NCBI RefSeq assembly: GCF_014905175.1
Contig: NC_057790.1
Span: 23,586,469 to 23,650,468, forward strand
DNA from: Aphidius gifuensis
Taxonomy: Eukaryota > Arthropoda > Insecta > Hymenoptera > Braconidae
Length of the DNA: 64,000 bases
Reading direction: 5' to 3'
Of this stretch, positions 1-12,959 are shown in pieces. The translations under genes were made by a program, and so were the position numbers. The number at the start of each line of letters is the position of its first letter. Within the stretch, counting starts at the first letter, position 1. The notes below the pieces were generated by a model. That model was not told the DNA's origin and did not search any database. It saw nothing but the letters and a program-made list of their open reading frames with translations.

Positions 1-1150
1 ATAAATAAATTAAACAATAATTAATGATAAATATGTAAAATTAAAAATTTCTATTAATATATTAATCTGCGTAAATAATTTTCTCTTTAATTTATTAAAA
101 TTTTTTTTTTTATTATTGATTTTAAACTTTCGAAATTTTGCGATATATTTTTTTTATTTTGATGCTTTCAATCTACATATGCATGAAATTTTTATTGACG
201 ATTTTCTTGGTATGGAGTCAATCTATCGTGGAAATCGACAAAGGTATACATTGTTCGGGACTGAGAAATGTTAACGATACCCACAAGTGAACCCACTCAA
301 TGAACCAAAGAGCGATGAAAATAAAAATAAATAAAATGATAAAAACAAAAAAAATAAAACGATGATAGTATATAAAATAAATAAAAGATAAAAGAATGTA
401 CATAACGATGCGGGGCATCATTTTATTTTAAATTTTTTTGCTGTTCGATTTGAGTAGCATGGTTGAGAGTCGAGTGGTTATATCTTCTAATACTCCTCAG
501 CACCATTACTGTATATAACAACAAGTACCAAGAAAAAGCCGAGAAGAACCACCGTGATACTCTTTGTATGTACATATATATTTAAAAACGCATATACACA
601 ACACTTTTATGTATATACATGTATAAAAAATCTGGCTCCCAGGGCGTATTACGTACCGAGAAAATTGGATCGACTTGTCGGGGATATATAAAAGAAGCAC
701 TATATATAAAATTTGTTGTTGTCGCACGGACAACCCTCTGTAAGAAACGACAAAGTACTTTTAAATCTAATCTATTTTGTATGCATCAAAATTTTATATT
801 TTTAAAATCTACATGTCAATAAAAAATATAATATACAAAGAAAAATTGAAAAAAATAAATATATCAATTTTTTCATGTGATTTAAATAATAATGATAATA
901 TATTTTTTATGTCTTTTGAATTATGCAATTTACAAGTAATGAAGTAAATTGTTCATGTTGTTTATTTTTTAGATAATTTTTTTTTTTTTTCTTATAAACT
1001 TGGAGTGTTTTGAAATAAACGGAGTAGAACCCCCGTGGGTATTTGTGAAAAATCAGGACTGCGGTGGGATCGAGAAAATGAATAGATCATCGAACCTTCG
1101 ATCTAACTTTATATTTATATATATATTGTGTATATATAATATGTATTTTT
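1..1150. other. AT-rich stretch without a supported gene
   Basis: A strong TATA-like TATATAAAAG lies at 685-694 on the plus strand, followed by a GC-richer patch to about 760. Open frames here are short and I cannot assign a product. Confidence 0.4.
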
Positions 1151-1159
1151 ATTTTTTTA

Positions 1160-1230
1160 TTTTTACTAAAGCGCATCGCTGCGAGTCGAGCCAGCGGCTG
1201 GTCTCGTCACGCGAACCAACAGTGCTGGAG
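1160..1230. other. GC-rich patch, possibly exonic, strand unclear
   Basis: On the minus strand an acceptor CCTGCTTTCTCCAG is followed by TVGSRDETSRWLDSQRCAL and a weak GTAAAA donor. On the plus strand a T-rich acceptor ends in ACTAAAG and both remaining frames are open. The composition marks it as constrained sequence but the strand is not decided. Confidence 0.25.
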
Positions 1231-1521
1231 AAAGCAGGTCGGGTATACATGTCTCTATAAATAATATATATGTACATTGGGTTATGCGAAATACACGGTA
1301 AACGAGAACCTAAAACTCCCGCAGACCTCGTTTTATCTCATCGAAAGTGCACACAAAAGTTTCCAATAAATTTAGCTATGATTTTTTATAAATATATTTT
1401 TAATAAAGTCATATACTCTTTTCTATATTTTTTTTCCCATAAGATATTATTTTCTAACGATAAATGAGTCGAATGTCTTTTTGGGTGGACATCAAGATTT
1501 ATACATTTTATAAAAGTTAAG

Positions 1522-1542
1522 TAGCCAGGTCATATCTGGCTA
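1522..1542. repeat. Perfect 7-bp inverted repeat with 7-base loop
   Basis: TAGCCAG and CTGGCTA separated by GTCATAT. It is more GC-rich than its flanks and would form a short hairpin. No role is evident. Confidence 0.4.
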
Positions 1543-1899
1543 GTGTCAGCTGATTTTTCGAGCTTTTTTTTCTTCACTTAAATTTATCTTGTTGCCTCGC
1601 ATATTCTTTTTCTCTTTTTCATATCATTAGAGAAGCTTTTTAACAGCCAAGTGTCACTCAGAAAAAAAGAATTCATGTTTTTTTTAGATTTTTTGTTTAA
1701 ATATAGATATTATCTTTGTGTAATTTTTTTTTATAATTACAAGTTTTTCTTTTTTTTTTTTTTTTTCTAGCTGATGTATTTTGTAATTTTTATTTTTTTA
1801 CTTTCATCAGTTTTAATTGTATACAATTAGACAATTGTTTACGTCATTGATCACCTTTCAGGTGAAGAAAAATAAAAAATAACAAGGGAATTTTTTTTT

Positions 1900-2060
1900 T
1901 CCATCAAGAATACAAGTTCCCATGATATTCACACGATTCACGCTTTGTACACCCGTTACACGTCCCTCGGCGCCCTTTTAAGATGTCTTGAATTGCTTAT
2001 CGCTCTGGTTTATACTTTATTTGCGTATTCACAACCATACACCACCTGCCAACCAACCTC
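1900..2060. other. GC-richer patch, possibly exonic on the minus strand
   Basis: After a weak acceptor (CATCTTAAAAG) two minus-strand frames are open, one reading GAEGRVTGVQSVNRVNIMG in the phase that the exon at 3719 would need, the other a Cys-rich RRGTCNGCTKRESCEYHGN. GC-rich DNA opens frames by chance, so this is only a candidate. Confidence 0.18.
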
Positions 2061-3718
2061 CATGTAATTCTTAAAATACCCACAAGTTTAGGAAAACTTT
2101 TTAAACTCTTTATTTCATTTAAAAAAAATTATATCTATATTTATATAAATTAGCTTGTCATAACAAACTTTTCGTATAAATATTCACCGAGTACATATAT
2201 TTCAATATTTTCATTGATTTTTTTTTTCTATTTAAACTTAAATATGAGAAAGAAAAACTTTGTTAGAAATTTTATTATTTATTAAATGCAAATATGATGT
2301 TAAAATTTATTTTTTAATTTTTTTTAATTGTTTATTTATATAAATGAAATGTTGATTTTATGTCGAGTGTTTAAATTAAATATTTTATTTCTTTTAATTT
2401 TTTGTCAACAAGTAAACATTATTTTTCTGTCGAGTAATGAAGTTAAATATTTGGTAGATTTATTATTTAACGATGAATTTTTTTATCTATAATAAAATGT
2501 ATTTATATATTTGTTCAACGATAAAATATAAATAACACTTGCGTTAATGAATATCGGACGAATGAATTTTTAATAATGCTTCACGCCTCGATCACGAATT
2601 CTCGTGTTAATTAATACAGTATTTTTTCTAATTGCTATTTTTAAATAGCGACAAACACTATGAATGCAAAAATAAAAAAAACAAATAATCAAAACGATTA
2701 ACAAGTTTCCTCACGTTTTTTATTCAGCCATATTAAGCCAATTTAAAAAAATATATCTATTTTTTTTTAATTAGTTTTATTAATAATGAAAATTCTCAAC
2801 GAAATGTATTATGAAATGAAAAGCAGATGAAGCATTCAAAGCACACGGTGCCTACACTTCAAATGAATATGAATAAATATATTTTTTTTTTTGTTTTAAA
2901 TGTTTATATTTATTTAATAAAAATAAAAAATAAAAAAAAGTTGAGTAAATATTTCTACGTACTTTATAGAAAATACTAATGAAAAAAAAATTCAAATAAA
3001 CTGATACATTGAGCTACGTGAAGACTGAAGTTTAGTTTTTTTTTTTTAAATTAATTTAAAATGGAAAAAAAATAAATATGTGTACATTTTAACCCGGTAG
3101 CCTACTTGGAGGGTTTCAATTGCAAGAAATCAACAAATATGCTTTTCACAAACGGACTGATAAATAAATAAATATTTCATCAAAGAAAATTCACGATCAG
3201 AAAGAAAAAAATTACTAAATTTCTCCTCAAACTATTATTATTATTATTTAAAAAAAAAAACTCAAATAAAAATATAAAAAAACTATAATTTCATTTAACA
3301 TATAATAATAAATTATATTTACTTAAAATTTATTATTTATAAAAAAATTGAATATTTATACTATTTATTGAAACATAAAATATAGAAAAAATTTTTTTTT
3401 TTCAAATTCACAATGCAAAAATACCGTGTTGTTCACCCTTCCGTGAAATTAGAGTTGGTTATTTTTTGAATTCCAAAGGTTTCTCTTCTACTTTCATATA
3501 TAAAATTCACTCGTGTTCATAAATTTAATATATATTATATGACACATTATCCCCGACTATTTTAATATAAATACATATAAATAAATAAAATGAATTACAT
3601 TTATTTATGTATATATACAATATAAGAAAAATGTGACGATCGAAATAGAGATATTCTATCCCCGAATGATAAAAGTATTATTATTAAAAAAATATATTAT
3701 TTATATAGATAAACTCAC

Positions 3719-3774
3719 CACCTCGGCAACACTGCCGGCAGCGTCCCTCAAGCCATCGCAATCCGTGTGTGGTC
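3719..3774 (-). CDS. Internal coding exon, 56 bp, gene unknown
   Basis: A pyrimidine-rich acceptor (TTTCATTTATTTCTAG) and a consensus GTGAGT donor bracket a GC-rich 56-bp segment. One frame, phase 1 in and phase 0 out, gives PHTDCDGLRDAAGSVAEV; a second frame is also open but Cys/Arg-rich. The gene's other exons are not certain: two candidate first exons upstream (7395-7371 and one ending at 6465) both end in phase 1, and no firm downstream exon is seen before the window edge. Family not recognised. Confidence 0.5.
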
Positions 3775-3999
3775 CTAGAAATAAATGAAATACATAAATA
3801 AATACAATTTTAAATATAATAAAAAAAAAAAAAATGCATTTCAAAAAATAATATATAATTTTGATATGATAGATTTAAAGACTTGAATAAAACGAAAAAA
3901 AATTTACTAATTAATTTTGTAAATCAGTGATAAATCAAGAACAAGTTGTTGACATGAATTTCAAGATGAGACACATATAATTCACAAACAAACTTCGGT

Positions 4000-6400
4000 A
4001 ACTAATAGCATTATACATAATCGATGATGTTGGTGTTATACTCATGTAGACTATATTTGATATACGTAATTATTATTGACATACCACAATGATTCATCAT
4101 GCATGTTTGTATGTATGAATGCATAAGTACATGTAATTGATTGTACATTAATATATATTATATATTATACAATGGATAATGTATATATAAACAGTTGATT
4201 CGTTAGTACTTTGTGGTCAATCAAATAAGTGTTGCGTAATTAATGTATACTTAATTAATATTCTCTTAATTGCCAACCTCAAACATTCGCATTCTATTTA
4301 ATGAGAGCAATACGGAAATTCTGATTTAGATATATTTATATTTTTTTAATTTAATCAAGTATAAATTTACTAGGCTTTAATAATCAATTATTAGTTTAGA
4401 GTTAATCCTCTGTTTGACTAATTGGAAAATTAATTTGATTTGAAATTTTTAAATTGATATTTAAAAAAAAATGTTTTTATTATTATTGTTGGAGCTATTT
4501 TTAATTTGATAAAATGTTAATGTTATTTTTATAATTATTTGTATTTTGGCTTCGTTAATAAATTAATTAATTATTTTGAAAAAATTTATAAATAATTTTA
4601 ATGATTTATATTTGATGGTGGATATTTAAAAAAAAAAAAAAAGTGAAAGGGCTGCAAAAAGATGATACACCTCAATATATAAATTTCACATGGTAAAAAA
4701 ATAAATTTACTCATTGATAAAATAATAAAAATTCAGAACGGAAAAGCGTCATTATGAGACTCATTGTTTTAAATGGTTAACTGCGAAATCGTCACAACGA
4801 AACACCATGCAATATACAATTCAATCGGATAAATAAATTTGAAAAAAATTCATCCAACTGGTGGGAATATTTCTTTTTTAAAATTTTTAATTTTTTTAAT
4901 AATAACAATAATATATTCATGAAAAAAAAAAAACACGCAGATACTTGCTACTTGTGTATATTTAAAGAAAAAAAAAAGAAATTAAGTGATGAAAGATACG
5001 ATGTATATGTGTGTCTGGATAAAGAATAAAAAAATAAATATATTAACCGCGAGAGGCAATGAGAAGGCTGAGATTATAAATAAACAAATGTATATCTATA
5101 TTTATAAATAATAAAATAGTAATAATAATAATAGCAATGATAACAACAATAAAGGATAAATAAAATGAAGAAATCGCGAGTTGAACGAAGGCGCACACAT
5201 TCCACGGGGATGGAGTTAGAGTATATAGAGAAGAAGGGCCTTTTATTTTTTATTATTTTTTTTAAATTTTTCTTTTTCATCCAAGTCGTCTTTTTCTTCT
5301 TCTTGTTCTTCTTCATCTCTTGTAGATTTTTTAAAAGCACACGCGAGAAGCTGCAACATCGAGTTGGAGTTTCAAGGTTACGCGGTTCCCGTCGAGTTGT
5401 TGATTCGAGGTCGTGCCGACGAGATATTTTGCCGTGACTTTTCTTAAACCCCCCAAAAGATGATCATCATGATGACGATGATGATGATGATGATGACAAT
5501 GAGCAGTTTGTATGTTGAATAGTAAATAAATTCAAATGAAAGGAAAAAAAAAAGTATGTAATTTTGTTTTTTTTTTTATTATCATTCATTCCTATGTATA
5601 CAAATGAAAAATAAAAAAAATTAAATCTTAGACAAAATTTAGTCTGATAAAAATTTCAAAAGATTTAATACATCATTATGATTATTTTTAAATTGATAAT
5701 TATGAAAATATAAATTTAAAAATAATTTCAATTTATAAAAGTCAACTATTTGTTTTGCTGGCCTTTTTAAAGTTTTTTTTTTTTTATTTGTCAATAGCTG
5801 TCAAATATATAAATTATTTATTTCTATAGAAGTGCCTTGAGAATAGTCAAATGAAAAATAGCAAAAAACGAATTATTCCCACGAGAGGTATTATACTATT
5901 ACATTCAACAAAATGTAATGTGGCTATGAAAAAGATAAAACTATTATAGAAAAAGGAAAAGAAAAAACATATAAAAAACAAATCGACGTCATCTGGGAAA
6001 TGTGTGTCTTTGAAAATACCATCGTTTTCTTAATGACACACACCGGTTCCTATTATTTTATATATATATATTTCTTATTTTTCCAATTTATTTATTTAAA
6101 GTTCTTTCAACTTTATAAGTACATGCTATAACAAGCCAAATGAAAATGAACAATATCAATCTTGATTGTAAACATTTCCATGAAAAATTACCGCGATATA
6201 TACCGTTCACTTCCTGATCTTGTTTTTTATATTATTTTAAATTCCGCAATCTTTTTCATCGGGTCATTAAATAAAATAAAATCGACCCAAAATAAAACAA
6301 GATAAATATAAAAGTAAATTTCTAAAAAAAATTCTCCAGTCAAGTTAACACTTTTTGATTCTTCAAACTTTCTACTTAAGTTTTTTAAATTTTTATTTAC
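4000..6400. other. Mostly AT-rich stretch with one GC-rich patch
   Basis: A GC-rich patch at about 5335-5450 is open on both strands (minus-strand frame contains YLVGTTSNQQLDGNRVTLKL before a TAA). A (GAT)n microsatellite follows at 5461-5497. Neither strand shows a complete splice-site pair, so no gene is called. Confidence 0.4.
5461..5497. repeat. (GAT)n microsatellite
   Basis: Imperfect ATG/GAT trinucleotide run of about 37 bases. Confidence 0.8.
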
Positions 6401-6464
6401 CAAAATTTCCATAAGAATAATTTTTTTATAAATTTCACAAAAATTGGAAATCGATTACACTCAC

Positions 6465-6540
6465 CTTTCTTATAAACCGATAAAAGATTGAAAGTACTTG
6501 AATTTCCCGCGTAATCCAGATTTCAACGACAATAAAAATA
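6465..6540 (-). other. Candidate alternative first exon
   Basis: A GTGAGT donor at 6464 follows an open stretch (DYAGNSSTFNLLSVYKK) that ends in phase 1, again compatible with the exon at 3774. No ATG or clear acceptor is seen in it, so it may be a leader exon. The 5' limit is approximate. Confidence 0.25.
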
Positions 6541-7370
6541 ATTAAAAAAAAAAAATTTAAACTATATATTATTAAACGTCACTTTGTACTATAATATATG
6601 TCAATAATAATTAAAGAAAATAATAAAAATAAATATTCTTCACTTTCTTATATGTATAGAAATTAATTTGAGAAAAAAAAAAATAAAAATTTCGCTGTTC
6701 ACAAAACTTTCACAGAAATTTCAAAAAAAAAAAAATATTTTTATTAATTTAATAATAATTGACTAGATAAATAATAAGATGAATAATTTAAATTATATTA
6801 ATTGAATAAAAAACTATATATATGAATTGATTAAATATTTTTAAATGCCAAGGAAAAAAAAAAAGTAAAAAAAAAACAAAAATGTAATAATTTGCACGCA
6901 GGGGGCCTACCGCCACCGGTGACCGAGACTTCGATAACGGCTAGTGGTCAAGCGCACCATCAAACAATACACACAAATTCACATGTATATATATATATAC
7001 ATTTATTAAGCAAAATCAGCAACACAGTATCATTATAAGATGCTCTCTCTGCGGCTGATGGCGCGCGGTCCAGCGGCCTCGGTTTTTCGAAAAAGGCCAA
7101 GCAAGGCGCAGGCGCGAGATTCCAAAGAATATATATATATATAGTTTACACGTTTTAAGACTTGATCTCGTGGTACAGCCAAGCATCAACCAACGACACA
7201 CGAAGATGAGAAAAAAAAAAAAAAAATATATAAATTTGCCGGAATTAGCGTCAACGTTTTGCTCCAACTTGTCAAGATATTGCTCCAAAAATTAACTATA
7301 AATATTTTTAAAATAAAAATGCTATACTCCAATAATTAAGGGAAAAAAAAAAAAATTAACAAAAACTCAC

Positions 7371-7395
7371 TTTGGAAAACGTCCTTAAGTATCAT
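7371..7395 (-). CDS. Candidate first coding exon, 8 codons
   Basis: ATG at 7395, eight codons (MILKDVFQ) and one base, then a GTGAGT donor. Phase 1 fits the exon at 3774-3719, joining as an Arg. The exon is tiny and the AT-rich flank gives no promoter, so support is the donor and the phase. Confidence 0.33.
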
Positions 7396-7845
7396 TCCAG
7401 TATAAATCCTTTTTTTTTTTTTTTTAAATATTTAGATAAAATTTAAATTAAAAAATAAACACATAACACACAACACTTGTAGCTATGAAATTTTTATTGA
7501 ATTAATTTCATGATATAGATTTATTGATACACATATGTACTATATTTAAAAAATAGGTATATAATTTGTACTATTTATTAACATTATATTTAAAAACATG
7601 TATATTCACAATTAACGACACGTTTAACATGTAAAAAATAAAATATAAAATCCAATTGCACAAAATGTCGGACTGCCAGTGGCCGTCCGTGCTGGCGATA
7701 AAAGTTAAACTGAGATCGAAATATCGAATGAGTATGTGACTACGGTAAATAATATATTTAAGTATTCCTTTCTCCTTGATGTAACAATATAAACCAATGG
7801 GAATGAGGAATGAATGGAATTAACCAATGGTAAATAAATATTCAC

Positions 7846-7890
7846 CTGGCGAACATTGAAGCCCCAGGTGTAGGCGCCATTGTCTGGCAT
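7846..7890 (-). other. Candidate exon with donor CAG|GTGAAT
   Basis: A GC-rich 45-bp segment starting at ATG 7890 (MPDNGAYTWGFNVRQ, phase 0), with a second ATG in good context at 7882 in another frame (MAPTPGASMFA, phase 2). On the plus strand the same patch ends at a GTAAGA donor at 7904, so the strand is ambiguous. Confidence 0.25.
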
Positions 7891-7899
7891 TGGCACACA

Positions 7900-10800
7900 C
7901 AGGTAAGAAAAACATCACGTTACCTGTGCTACCTTTCGGCAAACATACAATCAATGAGAAAAAATAAAAAAATACAAGGGGGGGTTTAAATCGTAGCACA
8001 ACCTATACCTTAACTATTTCACTGAGTGAATAAAAAAATTTTCATTTATTTAAAAATTTATATCAACAACATTACAAAATGCTAGACAAAATTTTAATTT
8101 TTTTTTCAACTCTGAATATAAATATATCTCAAAATATATTCACTTGCGGCTTATTTGATTTTTTTTTTTTTAAATTCTCTTTTTCTCTCTCTCTCTTATT
8201 TCTATCATTTTTATATTTGCCTCGCAATATTTTTTAACTTTTAAAATATTTCCGCAAGTTTAAGACAAAGATACTTGAAAATTTTTTTGGCTCATATTTT
8301 TATTTATTCATTTATATTATTATTATTATTTTTACAAAAAAACCAAACGTTTATTCTTGCATACCTATATATACCCTTAAGTGTGTTACCTGGTATTACA
8401 GGGCAATTATTTACACGCCTTTCGATTACTAGAAAGCATGAATTTTTTAAATCTTTTTTTTTTTTTTTCTTTTTTCATTGTATATTTTCTCTTTTTATTT
8501 TATTTAAAAAAAAAATTTCAAAATATTATTATTTATATTTGTGTTATTTAATAATAAAAAATATTATATATTTTTTCTTTATATTACTTTCTCCAGTTGA
8601 TAATTGAGAAGAATTTTTCTCGAGGGATAGAAAAATAAAATGAAAAAAATGATAAAATAATATTTAAAAATTTAAGGGTTAGTGGGGAAGACTGAAGAGA
8701 GACTGAAAAAAGGAGAGACAAAACCATTGATTATCGAAATAACTTAATTTTCTCTGCTAATAAATTTTTTACAATGATTTTTTTTTTATATTTAATTTGA
8801 ATATAATAATGCAAGGTATAATGCATATATTGTATATATAGGATGATCGAGCCGCGGTGGGTGTTCCGTGATTTGATTGTGTGCATACCCACTATGTTTG
8901 TAGTATATTATTTAATTTTTTTTTTTTTTTTTTTACATATGCCTTTGTATATTACACACATGGATACAAATAACGAATATATATTTCTATATGTATAAGT
9001 GCTTTCTTCGTAACACGCCCTGGATTCTCCCTTTTTTTTTTTTTTTTTCTGTAACCAGGTTTTATAGGCGCGGTACATATTTAATTTCACGATATCTATC
9101 AGAGTATGACGAAGTCTGCTATGCGTAGATGATAGCATTAAGATGAGAAAAAAATAAATTAAAAATAGATTAATTAAAAAATTATGAGACATTTGTAATT
9201 TGAGAAAGATGCGAAATAATAAAATGATTCAAAGCGAGTTGCGCGCTGATATTGTTTATTTATTTTTTAAAAAAATTTGTAATAATAAAAAATGATTGGT
9301 GACGGTTGCATAAAATAGTTAAAACCTTTTGTTATATCAAAAACAAGAAAGTTTTTCATTGTACAAAGAAATAGGATGAGAAGTAATATATATATAAAAG
9401 GGAATACTGTCGGTATAGTGTTTGCTCGTGTTGACCGGACGAGAGCAGCGCGAATGGAATGTTAATACACAAGGTATATTATAGCAAGGTAAATATATTT
9501 TAAAGAAGGGGAAAATAATATATATATAAGGATTCTGATGTTGCAGGATAATCAAGGGAATTGCAAGTCAGTGGGGAATATTTGACTCAATGAAAGTTGT
9601 ACAAATTTACCGCAATATATATTTATCAATTCATTCATTTTTTAATTACGAAAAAAAATTAAATAAAAATATTTAATTTATAAAAAATAAATATATATTA
9701 ATCGTAAATTAATTTTAAATCAAAATTTTACTTGGACAATATATTTATAATGCTTCTAAAATGATGAGAAATTTTTTTTTATAATTTATTATTTTTTCAA
9801 ACAAGCATTATGTAAATTACATACTTAATGTATAATTTTATATAAACTTTAAACAATACATGTTCATCATTTTGAGACCAATAATAATATATCAACAAAA
9901 ATAAAATAACAAATTTAATTTTTTTATCTTTGTTGTATTTATTTAAAATTTTATAAATATATGCAAAAAGGTTTTTGAAATGTCCTACTTTGGTCTTTTG
10001 TTTTATTATTCTAAAATATATATGAATTGTTATGTATTAACGATTTATTTATTATATGAGATGATATAAATTTACTTTGTCATTATTCTTGTCTACTACC
10101 CTTTAAAATTTTATAAATATATGCAAAAAGGTTTTTGAAATGTCCTACTTTGGTCTTTTGTTTTATTATTCTAAAAATAATGAATGTTATGTTATTAACT
10201 GATTTTATTGTGAAGGGATTTAAAGCTTTCACTTGGTCTATTGTCTCTACCCCTGGTATGTATATATACAATGAGCTTAAACACCTTTTAAACTGCCTTC
10301 ATCTTTTCATATGTGTGCCTTCTCTTTACAAATGTGTAAAACATAATGAAAATTCAATTTTATAAAAGCCCATTTACGTCAAATATTTAATGTGCAAATA
10401 TACAATTGTTTTCTGCTTGTTTGTCCATTTAAATTGAAATGTATTTTTAAATTCATCATATATTGATTATTTGAAAATACTCACTATTATCACAAGTGAT
10501 TCTTATAAATATAAGATGAATAATTCTAATTTTTTAATGCAAAAATAGCTAAGACAAAAATACTGTTTCATTGAGTATATAATTAACTTGAATCTAAATA
10601 TATTTATTAATCGATATATAATAAATATTCAAAAGCAATTTAAAAAAATTATATTTTTATAATCAATAGTAATCAATTCATTTGATAATATATAAATTTT
10701 TTAAATTTACATTATACAACTACTGTATTACGTAGTTGACCTTATTATAAATTTTTATCTAAAATTTAAAAAATAAATAAAAAAATTTGATGATATTGTC

Positions 10801-12640
10801 AGCCTAGAAATTCAAGACTAGTGTAAATCTAAAAGCCTTGAATTTCATCTCAAATTCTTGATGAAACTAAACCCTCAACTAATACTTGAAAAATAATTTT
10901 TTTTGAATATTTAATATATACTTGAAAAAAGGATAATAAATAATATTAAAAATATAAAATAAAATATTTAAATTATTTACTTATTACTAAATATATTATT
11001 TATTTTATTTTGAATATATATGTTTTTAATAATATTCGACTGGTTTGTGTCATGGAATTCGCAAACATGCCCTTTACAATTCTTGTTTGCTTATTCACAA
11101 ATATGCAGCAACAAACGGGTAAAATATCTTGAACTTGCATGAGGCATCTCCTCGGTATCCATTATCACTCATCCTGTCTACGTTGATGTGTTTGTTCAGG
11201 CAAATCCATGAAGTAGTTCGCGAGACACGAATCCTCGTCAATTGTGTTATATTTATATGTATTCAACATGAGTATCATCAACAATTCTCAACCGCATTAA
11301 CAAGCTTTTATCTCTTCAAAACTTTAGGTGTATATATTCAATTTATATATGTTTAAATGTGTTGTGATATGCGCTATAAGGACAATGGCTAAACTATATA
11401 CTGTAAGAGTCAAACTTTCAGATTGTTTTCATAGATTTTTCGACTTTGGTACTAGTTTAACAGACAAAAAAATGTGACTTAGTTTTGAAATTTGATAGCA
11501 CCATAAAGTTATATGTATAGCAAGACGTTTTGTATATATCACAAACTCAATCGACACCTGACCAATACTTATAATGTATATATTGATAAAAAAGAATTTA
11601 AAAGTTTTGTAGTTTAGATTTCTACTGTGATTATAGAGTCAAGTTAAATAGTATAATACTTACTGATATTTAACTTTTAAAATAACTCTTATAAATTTAT
11701 TTTAAAAAAATAAAAAAAAAAATATATAAATTGTAGGATAAATTTTTTTGTATTGATTTTATGTTTAAAAATAATTTTTATTTTCTCTTTTATATTGGAT
11801 TATCTTTATCTGGATTTTATGAGTATTGAAGATTTTATTTATTTATATTATTTAGTTTTTTTTTTTTTTTTGATGGGTGTAAAATATATTTCATCCATGA
11901 AAGAAGATAAAATTTTATTTCTGTCAGAATATAACTTTTAAAAATAAATAATTGATAAAAAAAATTATAAAAAATGAGAAAAGAAAGATAAAATTTATTG
12001 TATAAATTTGGTTTATTATTTTCTATAATTAAAACTATTGTGCAATAATTAAATGAATTATATTTTCATGAAAATTTTAAGTTCATTTTGTCCTTTGGAG
12101 AGTTGAAGATGTACCAGAGAGAATACCATTGAATTTTGACCCTGGTAAATTATCTAAATAATTATTAAACACTCTAAAATAATAATTCCATTCTCTTGTT
12201 ATTCAACTCTCACAATCATCAAATTTTTTTTATTCCATAAATTTTAATTGAATAAAAAAAAGAAAAGATTTTTTTCCATTAACCTTTGTTGATCAAATAT
12301 TAATCAATAAAAAAGCATAATAATATTTTTAATTTTCATTATAAATATTGTAATATAATTTATAAACTAATTACATGACAAAAACCCATAAATCTTTTTA
12401 TTCAATTATTTATTTTATTTTTTTTCCTGTGCAATATTATTTGAACTTTTCATTGATATTGTGTAAGCAGTAATATTTTTATCATTCAAAAAAATATCTA
12501 TAAATAAATATCAAAAACACAACCAGTATATTTTTATATACAAAAATTAATTAATTAAATTTAAATTGAAAAAAAAATATAATCCCATTGAATTGATTGA
12601 AAATTATATTATTATTTAAATTGAAAAAAAAAAAAAAAGT
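7900..12640. other. AT-rich stretch without a supported gene
   Basis: Contains the 160-bp duplication at 9942-10261 and scattered GC-richer patches near 8840, 9420 and 11100-11250. Open frames there are short and lack convincing splice sites. Confidence 0.5.
9942..10261. repeat. Tandem duplication of a 160-bp unit
   Basis: Copies 9942-10101 and 10102-10261. The first 75 bases of each (9942-10016 and 10102-10176) are identical, while the second halves are only partly alignable. Such an abrupt change from identity to divergence suggests recent conversion or selection on the first half. Confidence 0.8.
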
Positions 12641-12654
12641 TATTTGAGACTTAC

Positions 12655-12930
12655 GTAAGTGTTGAAAATAGAGAATAAAATAAATAAAATAATTTTTAAA
12701 AAATCATGAATAATAATAATGATAATAAATACAAGAAATGAAAATAAAAAATAAAAAAAGAAACTGGTATTTTTTAAATGCTTGTTTCGAGCAATTCAAA
12801 GGCGCGCAATGCCCTGAAGTGTATTCGTGTCGACTGTTCATGAGACTTCCCAAAATTCCGGCACACCTACTGCAACTATTCGACCTGACCTCGACATTTC
12901 TCTTTGATCCTTGTACAAACCACCAAATTT
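12655..12930 (-). other. Candidate non-coding first exon
   Basis: A GC-richer patch at about 12780-12930 leads on the minus strand to ACTTAC|GTAAGT at 12655. The palindrome ACTTACGTAAGT would act as a donor on either strand. Frames on both strands are open for about 70 codons but contain low-complexity tails, so I do not call them proteins. Limits approximate. Confidence 0.22.
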
Positions 12931-12959
12931 TCATTCACTTAATTATTGCTTGAGCAATA

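Noticed and set aside
12704..12953. Overlapping 71- and 76-codon frames on both strands
   Set aside because: Both run into low-complexity sequence and neither has an intact splice or promoter context beyond the shared donor; kept only as a possible non-coding exon.
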